Assembly: GCA_016808115.1 (NCBI GenBank) | Contig: JAEQBH010000136.1 | Coordinates: 1,786,501 to 1,850,500, forward strand | DNA: 64,000 nt | From: Tetrastigma voinierianum | Lineage: Eukaryota > Streptophyta > Magnoliopsida > Vitales > Vitaceae | Direction of reading: 5' to 3' | Shown here: piece after piece, positions 55,339 to 64,000 of the stretch | How the letters are laid out: each line of letters opens with the position of its first letter | Numbering within the stretch: the first letter of the stretch is position 1 | Program-made: the position numbers and the translations under genes | Notes under the pieces: generated by a model | Seen by the model: the letters and a program-made list of their open reading frames with translations, nothing else | Databases searched by the model: none | What the model was told of the DNA's origin: nothing

Positions 55339-56600
55339 CTAACCACTCCCTCCAATCGACACATTGCTAGTCCATACTTGATGACCAAAAGAAGGAAGAA
55401 GCGGATGGGTTATGCTCATGCAAAAAGATGGTATTTTCAAAGGTGTATGGATAAAGTAATGCCCTACCCTTAGTGAATGATTGAGACCACACTTTAACAA
55501 CCGGCAGGAGACAAATGCCATACATGACCAAGTTTAGAAGAATATGCATCAAAGGTGTTTGAAACTTCCACCAAAATCTAAGTGTTGTGTGATGGGTTTT
55601 CAACGATAACTTTCTTCAAACTACTCTCCTGACGAGCTCTTGCGAGTCCTAGCACATTGACCAACCTAAATAAATCTGGTTCCACTCTTATTTCATATTT
55701 CTTTTTGTATTGTAGGATGCAATGCTGAGAAATCAACCTCACCAAAGTCCATGTAACGGGGGTCCACCGATGACTCCCAACCAACTAAGGCTTAGGGCAT
55801 TAAGTCATGAGGATCTTTCGACCACTGCTCTCGGGTTTCTGGACTCCGAGGAATGAATTCGAGAATTCCAGCACCCACCACAGCTCGTTAAGCCTCTCAC
55901 CCATCCACCCATGTAGCAAGCACTAAATTCGGTGGCCCAGACAGTTGGTTTTAGGGCACGGGCTAAAGACTTTACATGGCGTAATCCCCTCGGACCATGC
56001 TGGTTTCAAGGAATTAAAGCGATCACGAGCGCCTATCTTCTCTTTTCTTTTTCTCTTTCTTTATTTTATTTTTATTTTATATTTTTATTTTTCTTTTAGA
56101 AGACTTCATTGGCCTTAACTTTCTAGGGAACCATAACCCTTTCTGAATTGGTCTGATGAAACTAGGAGTAGGTTTGCACGGTAAAGGGAGTTATCTGGAG
56201 TTCATGAATTATTATAAGCCAGTGTGCACGAGTGTGTGGCTAGCTAAGATTGGAAGAAAAGATTGAATCAGGAGACTTCAATGACCATCCATAATCTGTG
56301 TGAGACTGTCTGCCTCCAGTGGCAATTTAGGGTGTTTCAATTTTCAACTTCTTGAGTTGAGCAAAACTGCACAAAAAAATCTGAGCCAAAGAATTATTTA
56401 CTGGCCCGAGTTAAGCGAGGCATCGATATGTATAACAGTGTGTGTCACTAAATTTTAAACTTTTCAATAACAACTTTCCTAAAAAGGAGGAGCAAGCAAG
56501 CCACTAAACTATAAATGGGCTTTGCTTAACATAGTAGACTCAAAAAGTGTAAAAAAATGATATCAAAAGTATAAAAATCACTTCCTTCACTAACTCTCCC
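55339..56600 (-). other. Non-coding 3' region of the pol-bearing element
   Basis: No domain. A purine run GGAGGGAGTGG on the minus strand (55344-55354) adjoins the LTR start and could be its polypurine tract. A T-rich stretch lies at 56040-56095. Chance ORFs only. Confidence 0.45.
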
Positions 56601-58560
56601 CCCAACCAAGTGTGCCATTGACCGCAATGGGGTGTGGATTGGAAAGTTAGTGGAGGAAGTGCTACCTCCTCAGTCAGTAGTCGGTGAAGAAGTGCCATTT
56701 GGGCCCGGGCTGGAGGTGTTCTTTGAGTGGAGTGGAAGGCGCAAGCTATTTGTAGGCTGGGACATCAAGGGAGTCTGCGGGGGCTGGTGGTGGAGGATGT
56801 CACAGATCTGAATTAGGAGCGGAGCTGACTGACAGGTACATATGGGGGGATCATAGGGAGACCCAGGTGACTCTGAATCTTCATAAGGATGGCCTAATTC
56901 ACGTAATGCAGTATGTTGTTGGTGAGTATGCGACCTCGGTCGAGGTCATCTGTCGCGGCTTGGCTGCATGGGCAGTCGCAAATGATGTTGATGTTGAGGA
57001 GAACGTGCGGACTACATCCATGATGGTCAGAAAGTCCCGGGTGGAAATAGTGATATGCTGCGGAGGTGGTATGGAAGAGCTCGTGCTTGATAGCGTCTAG
57101 GGCGTGCAGGGCGGGGCCACGAAGACCAGAGAGGGTGGTAGGTAGGCGTCTTGGGTAGAGGGAGGTGTCGGTGCGGTGGGAGCACGAGGCTCCCCCAATA
57201 TGCTCCACTGGAGGGGGCTGCTCCTCAGTAGGAATATCGGCAGCCGGTTGGTCCTCGGCTGGGCCCGGAGGCAGAAGGTGATAAGAGCGGGGCATAAGCT
57301 GCCACCGATCGACGGTAAGGATGGCCTCACAGTCACGACGGTGCTCCAATCTAGGCTCATCAGGGAAGTCGATGTAAGCCTAACACGGCATAGAAGTACC
57401 GAGAATAGAGAGGCATGGACTCATTTCGGGGTAGACTCTTTCGGTGGACCTTGTCCTCGAAATGGAACAAGGACGTCATAATAAGCTCAGTTGAAATTTG
57501 AACTGAAGCCCTGCGAGATGCGGTATAAGGCCTCGAGATGGCTCGTCTCCTCTGGTATATCTTTGGACGGAAAGATTAGATCGCTGAATGTGATCTATAA
57601 GGCCAGCATCTTGCGGCCCGAGGGAGGCCTCCTAAACGAGTAATCCGGCGGTAGTGTCCCAGGAGAAAGGCAGACCATTTCCACTGGTCGAGGATTAAGT
57701 CCTTGCACATAAGCGGCAAAGTTGGCAAAGGGTTCGCAAACAAATTGAATGTAGTTGCGATGAGGCCACATTGTCAGTCGGCCGTCGATGGAGAAATGAA
57801 GTAGTGGGTTGGACTTAGCTGGATGTCATCGTGTGGTGAACTCGATGACCACCAGGGTAGAAAAATCGGCGAGGTGTCATGAGCGACTCGGGGGTACCTG
57901 CACTGCTAGAAGCTTGCTTCAGTCTCGAAGCTCAGGTCTTGAAAAGGCCCGGGAGATCATAATAAACCTGCGCATGTAGATCCCTGCTGCCTAAAGTCAT
58001 TCCACGGAATGAGGTTATAGTGGAAGTATAGGCGCTTTGATGATAGAGGCGGGACGGAATCGAATGGGGGACTCCGGTAATGCCACGATGGGGGTGGTGG
58101 CCCCATGGCTCGAGATCTCAGGCTGGGGACTCCCTTGGGCCCAAGGTCCAGGCTCTCTTAGATGGTAGGGCCCTCCGGGATGGCCTGAGATGTGATGGAG
58201 AGCACGGAGTGGGGCTAACCCTGGTGTGGTACCTCCTTGGGGCTGGGGGCGATGAGTACGAGGGGGTGGGAGGCGGGAAAAGCGACGGAGAGGAACCCAC
58301 AACGGGGCCTTGAGTGCAAAGGCGGTCACGGCTGCGTGGTAGCCATAGGCTGGAGCGCGGCGGCGGCAGGACGGCTAGGTTGGGGCCCGCAGGCGGAGGG
58401 GAGGAGCAGCGCACCCCGGGGACGAAAGCACGTCTCAGAGTGGGTCTTCACCATGCTAGAACGAGAGAAGGAGGAGAAATGGAGAGAAAGAGGGGCTGGG
58501 GCTTTAGAAGCTGAAGCAGGGGATGTGAAATGTAAGGAAAGAAAGAAAATGGGTTTTATA
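56600..58560 (-). pseudogene. GC-rich ORF region in env position, function unknown
   Basis: Clearly higher GC than its surroundings, with overlapping minus-strand open stretches (58329-58015, 58414-58118, 57349-56894). Reading begins near 58454 (MVKTHSETCF) and is Pro/Ser/Arg-rich, then becomes less biased (YNLIPWNDFRQQGSTCAG, then PFQDLSFETEASF). Stops are frequent. Its place between integrase and LTR is where Athila-like elements carry ORF1, but I cannot match it to the ORF1 family at 46.5-48.2 kb. It may be a different env-position ORF. Confidence in any function is low. Confidence 0.45.
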
Positions 58561-59239
58561 TAGGGAGGGGGGGAAGAAGGTCTTAGCCAAATTAATGGCC
58601 TTAAGTGCCTATTTAATGGTACGGTTGAATGGAAAGGAAAATTAATGTTGGGTCACGAGGAAGCGAAGGGTTTACGTGGGACGGAAGATGAAGAGCGGGG
58701 AGAATTTTTGCAACTGCGAAGTGCAGTTTTCGAAAATTCGCATCCTAGAAAATTTCCGAGCGAGAAAAACAACACTGACCTTGTAACACTGCAAAACGAG
58801 AAAAACCAAAAATTATGAGAAAAAAAAACTTGTAAATGAGAAAAAAATTTCAAAAGAAAAGCAAGCAAAAAGCAAGGGAATCAAGAAAATCTCTAAAAAC
58901 AAGAGGCGAGTAAAGAAACCAAAATTAAACAACAAAATTTTAAGGGCCGAGATCTTCTGCGAGAAGCCACTTCTGCTAAAATTTTTTAGCAATCATGGAG
59001 GGTTAAGGAGGGGGATCTCCTCCTTGTCGGGTTAGTGTTGCGCATGGCTTCCCGGCTAACCACAACACATTAACCTTAAGATACCACGTAGTCTTTGGGA
59101 TTAAGGCAGTGCATTTGATCCGTTAGGATAGACCTCTGGATGGTGAATAGACGATCCGTCTTGATTTAAGCTTGCTTCGGAAGGGTGGGCTTGGTCATTA
59201 CCATGACACTTAGTCTCCTCGTTTGAAATGTTTGAGCTA
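58561..59239 (-). other. Linker between integrase and the env-position ORF
   Basis: AT-rich between 58790 and 58960, then a degenerate stretch containing GGGAAGCCATGCGCAACAC on the minus strand. No ORF of note. Confidence 0.4.
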
Positions 59240-60235
59240 TTAGTTGATCATGCCTCTTCCAACTTATCTTTTGCAATTTTGAGTTGGAAGTAGGCATCAT
59301 TCACTCGATTATTAGCTCGTTGATATCGAGAGCTGTTGAGACCCTGGCTCTGCCCATATCGAATTCAATTTTTCATTTGCCGCGTACCTTATACTCAGTC
59401 TCCACGGGCGGTGGCGTGCTTTACCATAAACTAGGCGATAAGAACATACCCGAGAATGGTCTTGTAGGCGTACTGTATGCCCTCAAGATTCCATTAGCTT
59501 GAGACCAATCCTTTCGGTTAGAGTTCCACTCATTAAATATGTCTTGATCTCTGTTGACTAGCGGCCTTGGTGAGGGTGGTATGGGTGGCTACTTTGTGCT
59601 TGACAACATACTTAGTGAGGCTCCCAAGGTTTGTTCGCAATCACGAGACCTTCATCACTAATTATGGCTTTTGGGACCCAAATCTGGAGAATATATTCTT
59701 CTCCTTCAAAATTTCAATACCATCACGTAGTGCAACGCTCGGCGAAGGCGCTGACCAGCTTGGACACATAGTCAACTCCCGCTCGTGTAGAGGTATCTAA
59801 GGGAGGAATGGAGATGGTCCCATGGCTCCCGATCCCCATATCGTCGAATATGTCGGCCTCACCCAAAATCGGGTTTAAAGGCATCATGTAGCGATGAGAA
59901 ATCTTCCCCTGACCTTTGGCATTTGTCGCATTCCACACTTGCATGGGTGGGCATCCTTGAAAGGAGGGCGGTGGAATCAGGCTGTAGCACCTCTGGCCGG
60001 TTTTGGGGGAAGCAAAATGGCCTCCACATGCATTCTCATAGTAGTAGATTTGAGTATTCCCTGTTGCTGCCTTCGGGCACACACCTCTGATTATCTTGCT
60101 CGACGATTTGTCTGAAATGGTTCTTCCCAATAATAGGAATTGAATTTTTGCAAAAAAATTTATTGTCTTGTCTTTCAATCTTGGTAGCTCCCCTGTAGCC
60201 AAATGGTAATAAGGGCATACGGGAGTGCCTTCTCA
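59240..60235 (-). pseudogene. Athila-type integrase pseudogene
   Basis: 60202-59723 is open for 159 codons. It contains a zinc-finger remnant (NACGGHFASPKTGQ, with the preceding His residues lost), then ISHRYMMPLNPIL, IPPLDTSTRAGVDYVSKLV and AFAERCTT. These match the gypsy integrase HHCC finger and core start (GGHF...KT..., MPL.PI.., VDYVSKW.EA). The first catalytic Asp region reads MGIGSHGT, so it is damaged. Farther on (59550-59480) NRKDWSQANGILRAYKTP marks the C-terminal core. The family catalyses cDNA insertion; this copy cannot. Confidence 0.82.
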
Positions 60236-60480
60236 ACTAGGAGCAGTGACTCCTCAGGGAACTCATCATTGATTGGAGGGTTGTGAGTGTTGTGTGCGAT
60301 TGTTAATCTCGATAGGTGATAGACAACAACATTTTCCACACCCTTTTTGTCCCTGATTTGCAGGTTGAACTCTTCTAGCAGGAGAACCCATCTGATAAGC
60401 CTAGCCTTAGCATTTTGTTTGGTGAGTAGGTATTTCAAGGCTAAATGATCTGTGAATATTATTATGTCCGACCCAACTAA
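60175..60480 (-). pseudogene. Gypsy RNase H pseudogene
   Basis: Reads FTDHLALKYLLTKQNAKARL and RWVLLLEEFNLQIRDKKGVE, ending VVYHLSRL. This is the C-terminal half of gypsy RNase H (TDH.AL.YL..K...K.RL.RW.LLLQEF...I.DKKG.EN.VADHLSRL). The final catalytic Asp of ADHLSRL is Tyr here. Confidence 0.88.
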
Positions 60481-60899
60481 ATAAGCTTGAAATTTGTCGT
60501 AGGCATAGACCCTTTGCCGGCTCTTTTACGTAGTTTGTGTAATTCCTGCAATGCCTCATTCGATTAATCTTGCTTTCATATAATAGACCACATAAGGCTT
60601 TCCTTCTTCCCTTTATACGAGAACTGCTCTAATGGCTAGATCGCTTGCATTGCACATCACCTCGAAGGGTAACTGCCAGTTGGGGGCTCTCATTATTAGT
60701 GCAATGGTCAAATAGGCTTTAAGCTCCTCAAAGCTCTTTTGTCACGTCAATAATTGGCATCTTTCCGGCCAGTTTATAGAGGAAACGGCAATTTTGAAGT
60801 CTATGATGAACCTCTGTATAACCATGCCACAAGAATTGCACTTCTGATGCTTGACATTTGTGGGAGAGCGGTTTGGAAATTAAGTCGATTTTGCCTTAT

Positions 60900-61640
60900 C
60901 AACCTTGATCACTACGGGAAATAATATGCCCCGGTACAATTACAGTGACCATATAATGGCATTTTCGATTCAATGCAGGGTTTTCTCTATGCTATGCGGG
61001 ACGGTTTCGGAGTTGATTGAATTCTTCAAAGCTCCCTTCATAGACTATAATGTCATCCATGTAAACCTCCATATTATGCTCTACCAAATCTTGAAAATGC
61101 GAGCATACATCATTTGAAATGTGGCGGGGCATTACACAGAACCAAGGGCATTCTCTTGTATGCATATGTGTGCGAATGGGCATGTGAAATTGGTCTTTTC
61201 CTAGTCTTAACGGCAATTTCAATTTAGAAAGTATCTTAGACAGCTATCAGGAAGCAGTAGAATAGGTGACCAAATCCTCTCAGAAGGTGATCAGAGGGTG
61301 GGAAGTGATCCTTCCTTGTCACTTCATTTAGCCTTCTATAATCAATACACACCCTCTAACCCGTGGTAAGGCGGGTGGGCATCTCCTCTCCTTTTTTGTT
61401 ATGCACTATAGTTACCCCCGATTTCTTAGGCACCACTTGGGTTGGACTCACCCATGTGCTATCTGATATGGGGTAGATGATACTGACTGTGCTGACTTTA
61501 TGACCTTCCTAACCACTTCTTGCATATGTAGGTTAGTCTTTACGTGGTTACTTCTTGGCCGCCTCCTCCTCGGTAGATGTGATGGGTGCGGCTTGCTCGG
61601 TATGCCCTTTAGATCGGTAATACTTCACCACAGGGCTTTG
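60900..61640 (-). pseudogene. Gypsy reverse transcriptase pseudogene
   Basis: After the nested LTR, coding sequence resumes with ITDLKGIPSKPHPSHL, then NLHMQEVVRKVIK, YPISDSTWVSPTQVVPKKSG, GEEMPTRLTTG*RVCIDYRR and KDHF (stop included). Later comes VEHNMEVYMDDIIVYEGSFE with an intact YMDD box (complement 61052-61063). This is the Athila-type RT. A block between the RVCIDYR and VMPRHIS-like parts is shortened and frameshifted. Confidence 0.88.
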
Positions 61641-63117
61641 ATTAGGTGCCACGGTGAGGTGCAGGAATCAACAATATTTATATCCTAAATTCCTTCTCTT
61701 TGCCGTAGTCAAGCTCACTGCGATATAAGCGATTCTAAATTCGAACTTCGAGGATGGGTTTTCTTTAATATGAATGACTAACGGTGAGTTTGAAAAATTG
61801 ACAATTAAATTTGGATTTTCGAGGTTTTAGGTAAAAGCAGGGGAGTTGATGGTTTGCAAGCGAAAATAAAATGAGAAAATAAGAAAAGAACTCCTTTAAG
61901 CATTGGGCTATTGGTTTTAGGTCCTAAGGCAACTGAGAGGTCCGGGTTCATTTCCTCGCGTTGGGGAGGATGACATATAGTCATCTCGAACCGGATCTTC
62001 ATTTAACTTTAAAAACTAAACCTAATAATTTTCCTTTTGATAGAAAGCATTTATTTAACATTTATGGTTCCTACAGTGAAAGCATGTCTCAAAAACCTAC
62101 CCTTCAGTAACTAATAGGAGACAACTAACTAGACATCAGTGAATGCAGTGAAGTATTCGTGAACCCAAAAAGCTTGCCCAGATACACATTAGGAAAGCAT
62201 GCTTAAGAGATTTTTAACCTAAAAAGAAGTTGAAATCCAGCCCTTAACCTACCTCAGTGGCTCGTAAAGGGCAACTAATGGATATCAGTGTATCTAAAGC
62301 TAAGAATACAGCGAACCACAAAAGCTTATAAGTATTGGCGAAGAAAGTACATCAGCTTTAAATGCAGGTTGCAAATTTGGGAACCAATCATTAAAAATCG
62401 GTGCGTGAAAAAGCAGGGCAGTATACCTTAAAGCAGATTTGCCCAGAGTAGCCCTCCTGCAGGAGGAAGAGTCCTGTATCCTTTGATTTGTCATCATCAA
62501 AGGAGTGTTTGGCAGCCGAGAAAGGGGAAAGAAAATGAAAGAAAATGGGAGAAAGGAGGAAGTTGCGGGGAAACTGCCGCCCCGTCCTCTATATTGCCAA
62601 AGTGATTGATACAAAGTTTGTACAGACTGAGGTATATAGGTGCTCAGTGTATGGGAAATTACAAAAAAAATTGAAACTAAAAGCTATTACAAGGGATAAT
62701 ATCGGAAGAAACCAAAAATTATAGCAAAAACAACAAATGCGTGAAATACGGGAGAGCAGGCTGCCGGGATGAAAAATTCGCTCTGCAGCCTTTGTTCCTC
62801 ATGACCAACTCTTTGTTCCATTGCTTCCTACTTTGCTACTATTCCATTTCTTCTTACTTTGATATTCTTCATTCCGACTTCTTGCAATTGATAGAAAACC
62901 ATATGAAATTGATGAAATCAGCCCGACTTTGTTATGATTGGATTGACCGGCCGATTTGGCTTCCAATTCTGAAAACTCTAGCGGCCATGGAATGCGATTA
63001 AATTACAATAGGGACCCGAACATGTCAATTAGGTTAATTATAACAATTAGTACCTGGCGCTCAAAACCTAATAAAAATAGGGTTGAGAAATAGCACTTTT
63101 GGGGCGCTATCGAACAC
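61641..63117 (-). mobile_element. Second-family LTR copy 2, nested in pol
   Basis: About 1.48 kb, directly repeated at 54012-55338. On the minus strand it starts TGTTCGATAGCGCCCC or slightly inside and ends GGCACCTAATCA. It interrupts the Athila pol between sequence resembling ILRRNKCSIGW (right of it) and ITDLKGI (left of it), so it sits between protease and RT coding parts. A TATA-like box is near 62631. No clear 5-bp target duplication could be fixed. Confidence 0.75.
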
Positions 63118-63840
63118 TTGTTCTCCTGAGGATGTCACGTTAGGCTACCTTCTGATGTTGAGTAGGGATGAAATGAGAACTGGACACTGCTCCTGCTCTT
63201 CCGAATAGGCATATTTCAACTCCACGGGCAAGGTTTAAGCTCCGATTTAGGGCTCACTTGTTCAACTTCTCGATACGTAAGGCAAAATTTCTTGCTTTTT
63301 TCTCCAGTGCCCTTGCACAAGTTTCATGTTCTAGGCTTCCTGCTGCCCTTTTGAATACTCAATAATTCTTCTAGTCTTGCGTCACTGCATCCCTGTTGGT
63401 CGATAGTTCCTCGAGTTATTGTGATGATGCAAACTTCTTCTAGGCCATCTTCCATTGGCGTATGTGCTTTTACTCAGAAGTGGAAGATGTTGAGTTCTAA
63501 GTCAAATGTTTAGAAGGTGGAGTTGCACATTAGGCGGAGTTGAGAATCGCATTAAGTGTCCAAGAATGGTCTCCTAAGATGATAGGTACATAATTGGCCC
63601 TATTCTAACGCTGGTTAATTAATCGAGTAAGCAAAATCTCTTGCAGATGAGTAGAATTTGTCCACTTGTGATAAGACATCTTCCTTTGTCTCCTTTAGTA
63701 TCTTGATTGATCCTATCTACCAAGAAACCAGTGTGATAGAGGTGGGCTTTAGTTCTCGAACGTTTGTATATTGAATAGGGAGGAGATTCATACTTCTGCA
63801 GTCGCGGTGCCTTTTCACACAAATTGCCCTTGATATTATG
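63118..63840 (-). pseudogene. Gypsy protease and protease-RT linker remnant
   Basis: The minus strand reads VRELKPTSITLVSW, then ILKETKEDVLSQVDKFYSSA and LRRPFLDTLNAIL, with stops. This matches the retropepsin C-terminal half in Athila polyproteins (ELKPT...L.LAD.S...P.GI.EDV.V.VDKF..P.DF and the later ILGRPFL.T..A). Further down, about 63240-63120, text like VELKYAYSEEQEQCPVLISS matches the linker before RT. The catalytic DTG would lie right of the window. Confidence 0.75.
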
Positions 63841-64000
63841 AGATGGTTGGAGCTGGCGGATCTTTATACTTCCTTTGAGTCTTGCATTGGATGATATCTT
63901 GACTTGTTAGTCGGAAGGCCTTCTTGTCAACATTCAGCTACTCTTTTCAGCACCTGAGTCCTTGAAAAATTTTAACGTAGGTGGGGACTTGTTTGATCAT
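63841..64000 (-). other. Right edge, upstream pol or gag sequence
   Basis: Presumably the start of the protease region continuing off the window; too short and degenerate to call. Confidence 0.35.

Noticed and set aside
56894..57349. Human-like or bacterial contamination because of high GC
   Set aside because: The GC-rich block is flanked on both sides by Athila-type sequence in the same orientation and has many stops, so it is best seen as part of the element.

Overview
The window is nuclear DNA of a flowering plant, very probably a woody eudicot or a similar angiosperm with a repeat-rich genome. The evidence is a spliced host gene with canonical GT-AG introns, plant-type Ty1/copia, Ty3/gypsy (Athila-like) and L1-type LINE sequences, and low-GC intergenic DNA. 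The species cannot be named from the sequence. I recognise one host gene; almost everything else is decayed retroelement.

Host gene (minus strand, about 18.1 kb to beyond the left edge): two exons of a magnesium-dependent phosphatase 1 (MDP1) like HAD-family protein. Exon 1 (18129..18020) and exon 2 (552..381) join in frame across a 17,467-bp intron, and the gene continues past position 1. The intron holds (i) a cluster of small LTR-element fragments in alternating orientation (about 1.46-3.97 kb), (ii) at least four L1-type LINE fragments, all on the minus strand like the gene (4.1-14.4 kb), and (iii) a small inverted-repeat element near 15.5-16.0 kb.

Upstream of the gene: a gypsy-type LTR in minus orientation (about 19.8-21.6 kb), then an Athila-like 3' end plus LTR in plus orientation (22.6-25.5 kb). 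A long, broken copia element follows in plus orientation (25.48-34.78 kb), with degenerate gag, integrase, RT and RNase H. Its RNase H region is split by an almost clean LTR of the same Athila-like family (31.58-33.80 kb). Next comes a nest of LTRs (34.78-37.7 kb).

The right half is minus-strand Athila-like material. From right to left it runs: a pol remnant (protease 63.8 kb, RT, RNase H, integrase to about 59.2 kb) interrupted by a foreign LTR (61.64-63.12 kb); a GC-rich unknown ORF region (56.6-58.5 kb); another copy of that LTR (54.0-55.3 kb); then a pol-less element with 5' LTR (54.0-52.56 kb), tRNA-Asp-type primer site, gag (50.6-49.6 kb), ORF1 in the env position (48.16-46.5 kb), polypurine tract (44.46 kb) and LTR. 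A second, partly duplicated ORF1/3'UTR/LTR unit lies at 42.9-37.8 kb.

The most unusual signal is a palindromic motif, TGTCGCGACA, with CpG-decay variants. It occurs in five dense, irregularly spaced arrays (23.36-23.69, 31.90-32.18, 39.23-40.49, 42.99-44.28 and 48.31-48.59 kb). Four lie in the U3 part of Athila-like LTRs. The fifth lies inside an element just ahead of ORF1. Three of the five sit directly upstream, in the direction of transcription, of a TATAAATAG-type box, as if the arrays mark both the LTR promoter and an internal ORF1 promoter.
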